In this document: piece after piece, positions 35,290 through 44,021 of the stretch
Layout of the letters: the number at the start of each line of letters is the position of its first letter
Position numbering within the stretch: the stretch's first letter is position 1
NCBI GenBank assembly: GCA_963809245.1
Contig: CAWEIU010000008.1
Span: forward strand, 186,001-250,000
Length of the DNA stretch: 64,000 nucleotides
Reading direction: 5' to 3'
From: Roseiarcus sp963809245
Lineage (GTDB): Bacteria > Pseudomonadota > Alphaproteobacteria > Rhizobiales > Beijerinckiaceae
The notes under the pieces: generated by a model
What the model was told of the DNA's origin: nothing
What the model saw: the letters and a program-made list of their open reading frames with translations, nothing else
Database searches by the model: none
Made by a program: the position numbers and the translations under genes

Positions 35290-36558
35290 ATGCCGATAAA
35301 GATTACCGCAGAAGCGCTTTCCCGCCGGCGCTTTCTAGGGACTGCGACGGCGACCGTCGCCGGCGCGGCAGCGGGGACGCAAGGAAAAGCCTTTGCGCAG
35401 CAGCCTCAGAGCGTGCGTCAAGGCGAGCAGGATTCCAGCGCGAGCGATCCCGGGCCGGAAGACGATGCTCTCAAGAATGCGAACCCCGATAGTTTTTTGG
35501 CTCCGCAGACCGATCACAAGCTCGGCCCGTCTTTTTGGAGTTCCTTTTCGGCAATGCACCGGCGGGTGGACGAGGGCGGCTGGTCGCGACAAGTGACGGT
35601 CGAGGACTTCCCGATCTCCAAAGAGATAGCCGGCGTGAATATGCGCCTCACGGCAGGCGGAATTCGTGAACTCCATTGGCACAAGGCCAACGAATGGGCG
35701 ATCATGCTCTCCGGCAATTGCCGGCTCACCGCGCTCGCTGCTGACGGATCGAGCTATGTGAACGACGTCGCCGCGGGCGATCTCTGGTTCTTTCCGACAG
35801 GGGTGCCGCATTCGCTCCAGGGCATCGGCCAAGACGGTTGCGAGTTCCTGCTCGTATTCGACGACGGCGCGTTTTCCGAGGATAACACGACGCTTCTGTC
35901 GGATTGGATGATCCATACGCCTCGCGAGGTCTTGGCGAAGAACTGGAACGCGCCGGCGTCCGCGCTCGATCCGCTCAAGAACGTTCCTCCTGACGGGCGT
36001 TACATCTTCCAAACGGCCGTTCCTGGTTCTCTGCAGGAGGACCGGACGGCCGCTACAACCTCCGGCAAGATCACGTCCACCGTCTTCGACTTTCCGATGA
36101 TGCGGATGCAGCCCCAGAAATCGACCAAGACGGGCGCGGTGCGCATCGTGGATTCCGGGAATTTCCCGGTTTCGAAGGGAATCGCCATGGCGCATGTCAC
36201 CGTGAAGCCAGGGGGCTTGCGCGAATTGCACTGGCATCCCAACGCCGACGAGTGGCAATATTATATTCAGGGAAAAGGCCGGATGACGGTATTTTTCAAC
36301 AAGTCCACGGCGCGCACTCAAGACTTCGCCGCCGGCGATGTCGGGTACGTGCCGCAGACGCTCGGCCACTATATTGAGAACACGGGCGACACAGACCTTG
36401 TCTTTTTGGAAATGTTCAAAGCGCCCCGCTACGAGGACTTCTCGCTCAATGATTGGCTCACGCACATACCGCCGGAATTGGTGACGCAGCACCTCGGCAT
36501 ATCAAGCGAAACCCTAGCAGGCATTCCGAAAGCGAACGTCGCTATCCTCCCGGCTTAG
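35290..36558 (+). CDS. bicupin oxalate decarboxylase, Tat-exported
   Basis: A 422-residue bicupin that converts oxalate to formate and CO2. An N-terminal twin-arginine signal (SRRRFLG, Arg12-13; cleavage after about AFA, 36) sends it to the periplasm. Both cupins keep manganese ligands: HWH and Glu at 129/131/135 with His174, and HWH and Glu at 314/316/321 with His360. The flexible lid reads SEDNT (196-200), with the glutamate (Glu197) that marks decarboxylase rather than oxidase in Bacillus OxdC. The ATG at 35290 follows a GGAGAGG ribosome site; an ATG at 35260 is possible. Confidence 0.88.
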   Translation: MPIKITAEALSRRRFLGTATATVAGAAAGTQGKAFAQQPQSVRQGEQDSSASDPGPEDDALKNANPDSFLAPQTDHKLGPSFWSSFSAMHRRVDEGGWSRQVTVEDFPISKEIAGVNMRLTAGGIRELHWHKANEWAIMLSGNCRLTALAADGSSYVNDVAAGDLWFFPTGVPHSLQGIGQDGCEFLLVFDDGAFSEDNTTLLSDWMIHTPREVLAKNWNAPASALDPLKNVPPDGRYIFQTAVPGSLQEDRTAATTSGKITSTVFDFPMMRMQPQKSTKTGAVRIVDSGNFPVSKGIAMAHVTVKPGGLRELHWHPNADEWQYYIQGKGRMTVFFNKSTARTQDFAAGDVGYVPQTLGHYIENTGDTDLVFLEMFKAPRYEDFSLNDWLTHIPPELVTQHLGISSETLAGIPKANVAILPA

Positions 36559-36591
36559 CGCGTTTTGCTTTTTGGTTGACGCAGCGTCGCT

Positions 36592-36670
36592 GTCACCCCC
36601 GCGAAAGCGGGGGTCCAGACGACCAAGCGGAACGATGGATTGCTTCGTCGCTCCGCGCCCCGCAATGACG
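36592..36670. repeat. composite palindromic element (types B and A)
   Basis: The left part is a type B hairpin (CCCCCGCGAAAGCGGGGG) and the right part is a type A half-element (GATGGATTGCTTCGTCGCTCC to GCAATGAC). The fusion suggests one element landed in or recombined with another. It lies between the convergent oxalate decarboxylase and metF genes and may terminate both. Confidence 0.75.
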
Positions 36671-36682
36671 TTGCTCTGAAGC

Positions 36683-37609
36683 TCACCGCGCCAGCGGCGC
36701 CGCCATCTCGAGCGAGCGCTTGGCGATCGCACTGCGCGGCCGCAGGCCGATCAGGTGGCAGATCGCGAAGACGAGGTCGGCGCGGTTCATCGTGTAGAAG
36801 TGCAATTCCTTCACGCCGCGGTCGATCAGGTCGATCACCTGCTCGGCGCAGACGGCGGCGGCGACGAGGCGGCGCGTGACGGGGTCGTCGTCGAGCCCCT
36901 CGAAGCGGTCGGCGAGCCAGGCTGGCACGCTCGCGCCGGCGCGCCGCGCAAAGCCGGCTGTGGTCTTGAAGTTCTGCACCGGCACGATGCCGGGCACGAT
37001 CGGGATGTCGATCCCCGCCGCGGCGGCGACGTCGAGAAAGCGGAAGTAGACGCTGTTGTCGAAGAAGAACTGGGTGATCGCGCGATCCGCGCCCGCGTCC
37101 ACCTTGCGCTTCAACGCCTCGATGTCGTGCAGCAGCGTCGGGCTTTGCGGGTGCTTCTCGGGATAAGCGGACACCGAGACCTCGAAATCGCCGCTGCGCT
37201 TGATCGCCCGGACGAGGTCCTCGGTCGCCTGGTAGCCGTGGGGAGGCGCGACATAGGGCGTGTCGAGGCCGCCCGGCGGATCGCCGCGCAGCGCGACGAC
37301 GTGACGGACCCCGGCGCCCGCATAACCACGAATGACGGCATCCAGATCCTCGCGGCTGGCGCCGACGCAGGTGAGATGCGCCGCGGGCTTGAGGTTGGTC
37401 TCGTCGGCGATCCGCGCCACCGTCGCGTGGGTGCGCTCGCGCGTCGAGCCGCCGGCGCCGTAGGTCACCGAGACGAAGTCCGGCTCCAGCGGGGCGAGGC
37501 GCTCGATCGCCTCCCACAAGGTCTTCTCCATCTCCGCCGTCTTGGGCGGAAAGAATTCGAACGAGACGCTGATGGGAGAGCCCGCTCGGCTCACTCTGAC
37601 CTGTCCCAT
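36683..37609 (-). CDS. metF: methylenetetrahydrofolate reductase
   Basis: A 308-residue FAD enzyme that makes 5-methyl-THF for methionine synthesis. FEFFPPKTAEME (about 17-28), VTYGAGGS, HLTCVG and ALRGDPPGG are family hallmarks. The ATG at 37609 overlaps the regulator stop (TGATG); a GTG at 37612 is directly before it. The gene is second in an operon with the ArsR/methyltransferase regulator, the pairing expected for methionine control. Confidence 0.94.
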   Translation of the reverse strand: MGQVRVSRAGSPISVSFEFFPPKTAEMEKTLWEAIERLAPLEPDFVSVTYGAGGSTRERTHATVARIADETNLKPAAHLTCVGASREDLDAVIRGYAGAGVRHVVALRGDPPGGLDTPYVAPPHGYQATEDLVRAIKRSGDFEVSVSAYPEKHPQSPTLLHDIEALKRKVDAGADRAITQFFFDNSVYFRFLDVAAAAGIDIPIVPGIVPVQNFKTTAGFARRAGASVPAWLADRFEGLDDDPVTRRLVAAAVCAEQVIDLIDRGVKELHFYTMNRADLVFAICHLIGLRPRSAIAKRSLEMAAPLAR

Positions 37610-38640
37610 CACACCAACTCCATCTTCGTTCTTGGAAATTCGTCGGATACAATTCTTGGATCACGCGCTAGCCACAGCGCCACGGTCAGTTTGCCGGGCT
37701 CGCCCGCGGGCGGCGGCACCAGCCGCGTCTCGACCGGCGTCAGGCCAGCGTCAGTCAGGAAGATTTCGACCTCCTCGCTCGAAAAGCCGAGCCTTCGATG
37801 CGCGAATTGCTCGCGCAAAAATTCTTCGCCGTGCGCGGCGAAATCGACCACCAGCAGCCGCCCGTCGGGACGCAACGCGCGCGCCGCCTCGCGCAGGGCG
37901 CGCGCCGGATCGTCGAGGAAGTGCAGCACCTGATGGATGATGACGAGGTCGTAGCCGTCGCGTTCGACCGGCGGCGCATAGATGTCGCCCTGCCGCAACT
38001 GCGCGTTGCGCAGCCCGCTCTGGTCGATGCGCGAGCGGGCGAGCGCCAGCATCGCCGGGCTCTGGTCGATGCCGACGGCGCGCTCGGCGCGAGGCGCCAC
38101 GAGTTCGAGCATTCGTCCGGTGCCGGTGCCGAGATCGAGCACCGCGCGGATCGGCTTGTCGCCGACCAAGGCGAGGATAGCCGCCTCGACCCGTTCCTCG
38201 GGGGCGTGCAAGGCGCGGATCGTGTCCCAGTCGGCGGCGCGCTCGGCGAAATAGGCGGCGGCCTGGCGGCGGCGCGCCTCGCGGGTGACCGCGAGCCGGG
38301 CGCGATCGGCGGCCATCGTCGGGTCGGCGCGGTCGATGCGCGCGATCAGCGCGCGCGCCAGCGAGCCGCCGGTTTCGGCGAGCCGGTAGAAGGCCCAGGC
38401 GCCCTCGCGCTGGCGCTCGGCCAGGCCCGCTTCGACCAGCAGCTTGAGATGCCGCGACACACGCGGCTGCGACTGGCCGAGGATGGCGACGAGTTCGCTC
38501 ACCGTAAGCTCGGCCTCGCACAGAAGCCCGATGATGCGCAGGCGCGTCACTTCGCCCGCCGCCTCGAGACCGGCCAGGAGGGCCTCGAAGCTCATCGTCG
38601 GCGGAGGCTCCGCGGCGCGCTTCAAATCAGACATAAGCAT
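37609..38640 (-). CDS. ArsR-family regulator fused to a SAM-dependent methyltransferase (SahR-like)
   Basis: A 343-residue fusion: an ArsR winged helix (about 15-90; LTVSELVAILGQSQPRVSRH) and a class I methyltransferase domain (about 140-290; VLDLGTGTGRMLEL, then LVIIHQVLHFLDDP). Proteobacterial ArsR regulators of this architecture that sit beside metF (SahR) respond to S-adenosylhomocysteine and control the methionine cycle. The start is ATG 38640 or 38634; an AT-rich palindrome overlaps this region and probably mediates autoregulation. No substrate-methylating activity is implied. Confidence 0.87.
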   Translation of the reverse strand: MLMSDLKRAAEPPPTMSFEALLAGLEAAGEVTRLRIIGLLCEAELTVSELVAILGQSQPRVSRHLKLLVEAGLAERQREGAWAFYRLAETGGSLARALIARIDRADPTMAADRARLAVTREARRRQAAAYFAERAADWDTIRALHAPEERVEAAILALVGDKPIRAVLDLGTGTGRMLELVAPRAERAVGIDQSPAMLALARSRIDQSGLRNAQLRQGDIYAPPVERDGYDLVIIHQVLHFLDDPARALREAARALRPDGRLLVVDFAAHGEEFLREQFAHRRLGFSSEEVEIFLTDAGLTPVETRLVPPPAGEPGKLTVALWLARDPRIVSDEFPRTKMELV

Positions 38641-38648
38641 ATCTTTAT
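38633..38648. promoter_or_regulatory. AT-rich palindrome at the regulator start
   Basis: On the minus strand ATAAAGAT-ATGCTTAT is a 16-bp palindrome with two mismatched pairs, overlapping the start codon of the ArsR/methyltransferase gene. It stands out in GC-rich surroundings and resembles operators of SahR-type regulators. The gene would shut itself off, along with metF, when bound. Confidence 0.5.
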
Positions 38649-38741
38649 ATCTAATTTTGTCCCGACGCAAGGGCGAACCGCCGTCTTGCCGCTCGGCGCG
38701 CTTCGGCTAATCTACCGTCCGCATGGCAACCCGGACCGCCG

Positions 38742-39224
38742 ATGACTCCGCTTTACGAAATCGACCTCGACGCCATCGACGGACGCAAGCTCAAGCTTTC
38801 CGAATACGCCGGCAAGGTCCTGCTCATCGTCAACGTCGCGAGCCGCTGCGGCTTCACCCCGCAATATGAGGCGCTGGAGGCGCTGTGGCGGCGCTATCGC
38901 GACCGGGGCTTCGCCGTCCTCGGCTTCCCCTGCGACCAGTTCGGCCATCAGGAGCCCGGCGACGAAGCCGAGATCCGCGCCTTCTGCACGCAGTCCTACG
39001 ACGTCACCTTTCCGCTGTTCGCCAAGATCGAGGTCAACGGCGCTCGCGCCCATCCGCTGTACCGCGCCCTGAAGGCCGAGGCGCCCGGTCTGTTGGGAAC
39101 CCAGGGCGTCAAATGGAACTTCACCAAGTTCCTGCTCGATCGGAAGGGTCTCTTCGTGCGACGCTACGGCCCGACGGAGCGGCCGGAGCGCTTCGCGAAA
39201 GCGATCGAGGCGTTGCTCGTCTGA
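38742..39224 (+). CDS. glutathione peroxidase family protein
   Basis: A 160-residue thiol peroxidase of the GPx/BtuE family. The peroxidatic cysteine is Cys36 in NVASRCGFTPQY (cysteine, not selenocysteine); GFPCDQFGHQEPG and KWNFTKFL supply the glutamine and tryptophan tetrad positions. It reduces hydroperoxides with thioredoxin or glutathione. Divergent from the ArsR regulator by about 100 bp; the ALDH gene follows 31 nt after. Confidence 0.92.
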   Translation: MTPLYEIDLDAIDGRKLKLSEYAGKVLLIVNVASRCGFTPQYEALEALWRRYRDRGFAVLGFPCDQFGHQEPGDEAEIRAFCTQSYDVTFPLFAKIEVNGARAHPLYRALKAEAPGLLGTQGVKWNFTKFLLDRKGLFVRRYGPTERPERFAKAIEALLV

Positions 39225-39255
39225 CCGAGCGCAGGCGAGCAGCGGGAGGAAAACC

Positions 39256-40686
39256 ATGGATCACCACCAGCTTTTCTACATCGACGGCCAATGGACCCCG
39301 CCAGTCGTCGCCGCGAGGCTCGACGTCATCGACCCGGCGACCGAGCGCCCGTTCACCAAGATCGCCGTCGGCTCGGCGGCGGACGTCGACAAGGCGGTCG
39401 GCGCCGCCAAGCGCGCCTTCGCCGGCTTCTCCCGCTACAGCCGCGAACGCCGGCTTGCGCTGCTCGAAAGTCTTCTCGCCGCCTACAATGCGCGCGGCGA
39501 GGATCTGGCGCGGGCGGTCTCGCAGGAGATGGGCGCGCCGCTCGCCTTCGCCCGCGAGGCGCAGGTGTGGGCCGGACGGGTCCACCTCGAGGCGACGATC
39601 CGCGCCCTGCGCGGCTACGAGTTCAGCCGGCGGCGCGGCGGTTCGCTGATCGTCGAGGAGCCGATCGGCGTCGCAGCGCTCATCACGCCCTGGAACTGGC
39701 CGCTCAACCAAATCGTCTGCAAGGTCGCCCCCGCGCTCGCCGCAGGCTGCACGGTCGTCCTCAAGCCGAGCGAAATCGCGCCGATCAGCGGCATCCTGTT
39801 CGCCGAGATCGTCGAAGCGGCCGGCGCGCCCGCCGGCGTCTTCAATCTCGTCAATGGCGACGGGCCGAGCGTCGGGCAGGTGATGGCCGGCCACCCGGAC
39901 GTCGACATGGTGTCGTTCACCGGATCGACCCGCGCCGGGATCATCGTCGCCAAGACCGCGGCCGATACGGTCAAGCGCGTCGCCCAGGAACTCGGCGGCA
40001 AGTCGCCCAACATCATCCTGTCCGACGCGGATTTCGAGGCCGCGGTGCGGGCCGGCGTCCTCGCCTGCTTCAGCAACAGCGGCCAGTCCTGCGACGCGCC
40101 GACCCGCATGCTGGTCCCCTCCGATCGAACGGCGGACGCGATGGAGATCGCCGCCGCGGTCGCTGGAGAGCTGAAGGTCGGCGATCCGCGCGCGCAGGGC
40201 GTCGATCTCGGTCCGGTCGTCAGCCGGACGCAATTCGACAAGATCCAGCGCCTCATCGGCGTCGGCGTCGAGGAAGGCGCGAGGCTCGTCGCCGGCGGCC
40301 TCGGCCGGCCGGCCGATCTCGAACGCGGCTATTACGTCAAGCCGACCGTATTCGGCGACGTGACGCCGGACATGACGATCGCCCGCGAGGAGATCTTCGG
40401 GCCCGTGCTCGCAATCATGGGCTATGCGAGCGAGGAAGAGGCGGTGCGGATCGCCAACGACACCGTCTACGGCCTCGCCGCCTATGTCGCCTCGCGCGAT
40501 CTCGAGCACGCCAGATCGATCGCCGCGCGGTTGAGGGCGGGGACGGTGAACATCAACTATCCCGCCTGGGACGTCGACGCGCCCTTTGGCGGCTACAAGC
40601 AGTCCGGCAACGGCCGCGAATACGCGGATTTCGGCATTCGCGACTATCTCGAGGTGAAGGCGGTGGTGGGCTACGGCGAGGGGTGA
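39256..40686 (+). CDS. aldehyde dehydrogenase family protein
   Basis: A 476-residue NAD(P)-dependent aldehyde dehydrogenase. TPWNWPLNQI (about 144-153), FTGST (about 221-225), the general base in ELGGK (Glu245) and the nucleophile in SGQSC (Cys279) are intact. Closest by feel to the AldA/DhaS-type group with broad aldehyde range. It may be co-expressed with the glutathione peroxidase gene upstream. Substrate unknown. A fragment of another gene overlaps its 3' end on the opposite strand. Confidence 0.9.
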   Translation: MDHHQLFYIDGQWTPPVVAARLDVIDPATERPFTKIAVGSAADVDKAVGAAKRAFAGFSRYSRERRLALLESLLAAYNARGEDLARAVSQEMGAPLAFAREAQVWAGRVHLEATIRALRGYEFSRRRGGSLIVEEPIGVAALITPWNWPLNQIVCKVAPALAAGCTVVLKPSEIAPISGILFAEIVEAAGAPAGVFNLVNGDGPSVGQVMAGHPDVDMVSFTGSTRAGIIVAKTAADTVKRVAQELGGKSPNIILSDADFEAAVRAGVLACFSNSGQSCDAPTRMLVPSDRTADAMEIAAAVAGELKVGDPRAQGVDLGPVVSRTQFDKIQRLIGVGVEEGARLVAGGLGRPADLERGYYVKPTVFGDVTPDMTIAREEIFGPVLAIMGYASEEEAVRIANDTVYGLAAYVASRDLEHARSIAARLRAGTVNINYPAWDVDAPFGGYKQSGNGREYADFGIRDYLEVKAVVGYGEG

Positions 40687-40850
40687 AAGGCTTCGACCAG
40701 CGCCGCGAGCTTGTCCAGCGACATCCGCCAGCCGAGCTCATTGTCTTCAACGGCAACGCCCGGCGGCAGCCCCTCGTGAACCGCCAGGAGATCCGTCCCG
40801 CCGTCGTCCGCGTCGGCGAGCGCGTAGCGGATCGTCATCTCGCCCTGGAG
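40671..40850 (-). pseudogene. C-terminal remnant of an AHSA1/SRPBCC family gene
   Basis: About 57 residues read like the C-terminus of an AHSA1-type SRPBCC protein (ALADADDGGTDLLAVHEGLP, then NELGWRMSLDKLAALVE). The N-terminal two thirds are missing; upstream sequence in this frame is not homologous-looking. The fragment overlaps the ALDH stop on the other strand by 16 bp, so a deletion or insertion near hisE has probably removed the rest. Confidence 0.65.
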
Positions 40851-40947
40851 CCGCGAATTCCGGCGCCATGGCGCCGGTTCGCTACAACGAAGGTTGAGAC
40901 GCGGCCGTTCTGCTTTTCTCGACAATCCGCCAAATCCCAGTCACAAT

Positions 40948-41301
40948 ATGACGTTGACTCGGCCCGCCAGGGAAGCGCCACCATCGATGTTTACGCTCGA
41001 CGACCTCGCTCGCATCATCGCCGAGCGCGCCCATGCCGGCGCGGACAGCTCCTATACGAGCACGCTGCTCTCCAAGGGGCCGGCCCATTGCGCCAAGAAA
41101 TTCGGCGAGGAGGCGTTCGAGCTGGCGATCGCCGCCGCCGCGCAGGACCAGACGGCTGTGCGCGCTGAAGCGGCCGATGTGCTCTATCACCTGCTCGTCG
41201 TTCTGCAGTCGCGGGAGGTCGAGCTTGCCGAAGTGATTGGGGAGCTCGAGCGGCGCACGCGCCAGAGCGGCCTCGAGGAGAAGGCTTCGCGACGCGCATG
41301 A
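40948..41301 (+). CDS. hisE: phosphoribosyl-ATP diphosphatase
   Basis: A 117-residue enzyme that releases diphosphate from phosphoribosyl-ATP in histidine synthesis. The MazG-like core KGPAHCAKKFGEEAFELAIA (about 43-62) and EAADVLYHLLVVLQ (about 74-87) are intact. ATG 40948 is the chosen start; an ATG at 40987 closer to the conserved FTLDDLARII is an alternative. It overlaps coaA by 4 nt (ATGA). The usual upstream hisHAF genes are not here; their place is taken by the ALDH gene and the AHSA1 remnant. Confidence 0.92.
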   Translation: MTLTRPAREAPPSMFTLDDLARIIAERAHAGADSSYTSTLLSKGPAHCAKKFGEEAFELAIAAAAQDQTAVRAEAADVLYHLLVVLQSREVELAEVIGELERRTRQSGLEEKASRRA

Positions 41302-42320
41302 CGGACCTCGCCGGATCCTTTCCCCTTCTCGCCGAAACCCCCGAGATCCGCATGGACAATCGCGTTCCGGCCAGCCCGCCGAACGATGTCGCTTCTCCCT
41401 ACCGTCATTTTACCCGGGACGAATGGGCGCAACTGCGCGCCGACACCGAGCTGACGCTCACTGTGGACGATCTGCGCAAGCTGCAGTCGACCCACGATCC
41501 GATCTCGCTCGACGAGGTGGAGGCGATCTATCTGCCGCTCTCGCGCTTGCTGGCGCTCTACGTCGCGGCGACCCAGGGGCTCTTCAAGGCGACGCAGCGC
41601 TTCCTCGGCGCCGTCGATGGAAAGGTGCCCTACATCATCGGCGTCGCCGGCTCGGTCGCGGTCGGCAAATCGACCACCGCACGGGTGCTGCAGGCCCTGC
41701 TGACCCGCTGGCCGAATACGCCCAAGGTCCAGCTCGTGACCACCGACGGCTTCCTCCATCCCAACGCCAAGCTGCTCCGCGACGGCCTGATGGAGCGCAA
41801 GGGATTTCCCGAGAGCTATGACGGAACGGCGCTGATTCGCTTCCTCGCCGAGATCAAGGCGGGCACGCGCAACGTCACCGCCCCGGTCTATTCGCACCTC
41901 GTCTACGACGTCGTGCCCGGCGAGACGGTCATCGTCGACCGGCCGGACATTCTGATCGTCGAAGGCCTCAACGTGCTGCTGCCCAACCGGCTGTCGCGCG
42001 AGGGCAAGGAGGTCCCCTTCGTCTCCGATTTCTTCGACTTCTCCGTGTTCCTCGACGCGAGCGAAGAACTGTTGGAGAAATGGTACATCGAACGCTTCAT
42101 GCGGCTGCGGCAGACGGCTTTCCGCGACCCGCGCAGCTATTTCAGAAAATACGCCGATATCGACGATGCGGAGGCGGAGGCGACAGCGCGTTCGATCTGG
42201 CGGCGCATCAACCTCGTCAATCTGCATGAAAACATCCTGCCGACGCGGCCGCGCGCCAGCTTGCGGCTCACAAAGGGCGCCGACCATCGCATCGAGCGAG
42301 TGGCGTTGCGCAAGCTGTGA
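41298..42320 (+). CDS. coaA: pantothenate kinase (type I)
   Basis: A 340-residue type I pantothenate kinase that starts CoA synthesis. The P-loop GVAGSVAVGKST (about 115-126) and the TTDGFLHPN block, VSDFFDFSVFLDA and FHxHxN-like end region fit the family. hisE-coaA is the normal alphaproteobacterial pair. The stop overlaps a GTG start for the TraB-like gene, and a palindromic element begins 25 nt after it. Confidence 0.94.
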   Translation: MTDLAGSFPLLAETPEIRMDNRVPASPPNDVASPYRHFTRDEWAQLRADTELTLTVDDLRKLQSTHDPISLDEVEAIYLPLSRLLALYVAATQGLFKATQRFLGAVDGKVPYIIGVAGSVAVGKSTTARVLQALLTRWPNTPKVQLVTTDGFLHPNAKLLRDGLMERKGFPESYDGTALIRFLAEIKAGTRNVTAPVYSHLVYDVVPGETVIVDRPDILIVEGLNVLLPNRLSREGKEVPFVSDFFDFSVFLDASEELLEKWYIERFMRLRQTAFRDPRSYFRKYADIDDAEAEATARSIWRRINLVNLHENILPTRPRASLRLTKGADHRIERVALRKL

Positions 42321-43468
42321 GCGCGCGGCTCGAGCCTTCGACCCGTCATTGCGACGAGCGCAGCGACGAAGCAATCCATCGCTCCGTTCGGATCGTCGGC
42401 GCGACTGGATTGCTTCGCTCCGCTCGCAATGACGGCGTCGGTTCGGCGAGAACGCAAAAATCTTGGCGCGCTCTCGCGCGCCGCGCCGCGTTTCTCGCCG
42501 CGCTCGTCCTCGCTGCCGTCACGCCCGCTTTCGCTGAAGACGCGCCTGCGGCCTGCGGCGGGCGCGATCTCGAACAACGCGGCGCCGCTCTAGACCAGGC
42601 GCGGCTCAAGCGCGCCGAAGACCTCCTCAACGCAAACGGTCTTCTATGGGGCATCGAGCGCGCCGGCCTCGCGCCCTCCTATCTATTCGGCACGATCCAC
42701 TCGACCGACGAAGGCGCGGTCGCGATCGCGCGCCAGGCGGCCGAATATGTCGCCTCGGCGAAAGTCGTCGCCACCGAACTCGGCGGCCCCTTCGACTCGC
42801 TCGATCAAGCCAATCTCGCCGCGGCGGCGCTGGCCAAGGCGATGGCGCCCGATGTCGACACGTTCGATCCGACGCTCGCCGGGTCGAAGGGCGCGGAAGT
42901 CGAGGCCTTTCTCGATCACCGCGGCTTTCCCAAGGAGATGGCGCACCACCTCCGCCTCTGGTTCCTCGCCGCCGCCGCCGCGCTGCCGACCTGCGAGGCG
43001 GCTCGGTCGCAGCAGGGCCTTCCGGAGGTCGATCAGGTGATCGCCGCCGCCGGCAAGGCGCACGGCATTCCCGTCGTCGCGCTCGAAACCGCGGCCGAGC
43101 AGCTCGATACGATGGCGAGCGCGCCGGCGGCGCTGGCGGCGACGACGCTGGAAGCCGCCGCTCACCAGCCGGCGCTCGACGAGGATTCCTACGCGACCCT
43201 GCTTCGTCTCTATCGCGAGAAGCGTCCGGCGGACATGCTTGCGATCGCCGATGTCGTGCCCGGCCTGACGGCGGAGGAGCGCGCGGCGGAAGACGAGTTC
43301 GACAATCTGCTGCTGGTCCGCCGCAATGCGACGATGGCGGAGCGCGCCGCGCCGCTGCTCGCCAAAGGCGGCGCCTTCATCGCCGTCGGCGCGCTGCATC
43401 TCACCGGCCGCAACGGCCTCGTCGAGCGCTTCCGCGCGATGGGCTACCGGGTTGTCGATGTGTGGTGA
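42317..43468 (+). CDS. TraB/GumN family protein with repeat-derived N-terminus
   Basis: A 383-residue TraB/GumN-like protein; GLLWGIERAGLAPSYLFGTI (about 107-126) and the C-terminal AVGALHLTGRNGLVERFRAMGY block are typical. The mature part follows a signal-like helix (AAFLAALVLAAVTPAFA, about 57-73). Residues 10-42 read through a complete type A palindromic element (DERSDEAIHRS). The start is GTG at 42317, overlapping the coaA stop (GTGA), or TTG at 42410 inside the element. No start exists between the element and the signal helix, so the element supplies the start region either way. Confidence 0.8.
   Translation: MSARLEPSTRHCDERSDEAIHRSVRIVGATGLLRSARNDGVGSARTQKSWRALARRAAFLAALVLAAVTPAFAEDAPAACGGRDLEQRGAALDQARLKRAEDLLNANGLLWGIERAGLAPSYLFGTIHSTDEGAVAIARQAAEYVASAKVVATELGGPFDSLDQANLAAAALAKAMAPDVDTFDPTLAGSKGAEVEAFLDHRGFPKEMAHHLRLWFLAAAAALPTCEAARSQQGLPEVDQVIAAAGKAHGIPVVALETAAEQLDTMASAPAALAATTLEAAAHQPALDEDSYATLLRLYREKRPADMLAIADVVPGLTAEERAAEDEFDNLLLVRRNATMAERAAPLLAKGGAFIAVGALHLTGRNGLVERFRAMGYRVVDVW
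42345..42433. repeat. type A palindromic element inside the TraB-like 5' end
   Basis: Ends GTCATTGCGACGAGC and GCTCGCAATGAC, with AAGCAATCCATCG and GATTGCTTCG inner arms. It lies within the reading frame of the TraB/GumN gene. The frame is open through the element, which allows protein from it. Confidence 0.85.
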
Positions 43469-43471
43469 AGC

Positions 43472-44021
43472 ATGAGCGACTCGCCGCAGCTAGCCATCCG
43501 AGCCTTGCGCGGCGCGCCGGAGACAGTTGCGGCGCTGAGCGAACTCCTGATCGAGACGGTCGCAGCAGGCGGGTCGGTCAGCTTCATGCACCCGCTCGAC
43601 CTTCAGACAGCGGCCGCCTTTTGGCGAAGCGCGCTCGCCGCCGCTGAGCGCGGCGAACGGATCGTCCTCGGCGCTTTCGACGGTGGCCTTCTCGTCGGCA
43701 CAGTGAGCCTGCTCCTCGACTGCCCGCCCAATCAGCCGCACCGAGCCGAGATCGCCAAGATGATGACGCGCCTGAACGCCTCGCGGTCGCGGCGTCGCGA
43801 CGGCGCTGATGCGAACGGCCGAGCGACTCGCGGTCGAGCGCGCGCGAACGTTGCTGACGCTCGACACCGCTGAGGACGAAGGCGCCTCGGGCTTCTACGA
43901 GAAGCTCGGCTTCACCTATGCGGGCACGATCCCGGACTACGCGCTGAAGCCGCACGGCGGCCTGACGGGAACGATGCTCTATTGGAAGCGGCTTTCGCTG
44001 CAACAAGACTTAATATTGTGA
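43472..44021 (+). pseudogene. frameshifted GNAT acetyltransferase
   Basis: The first frame (43472-about 43785) encodes the N-terminal GNAT part ending HRAEIAKMMTRLNASR; the second frame (to 44021) resumes with GVATALMRTAERLAVE, TAEDEGASGFYEKLGF and GTIPDYALKPHG, the GNAT C-terminus. A single-base shift near 43785-43795 separates them. Neither half would fold alone. Intact relatives confer resistance to or acetylate small amines. Four nt after the TraB stop. Sequence error is the alternative. Confidence 0.8.
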
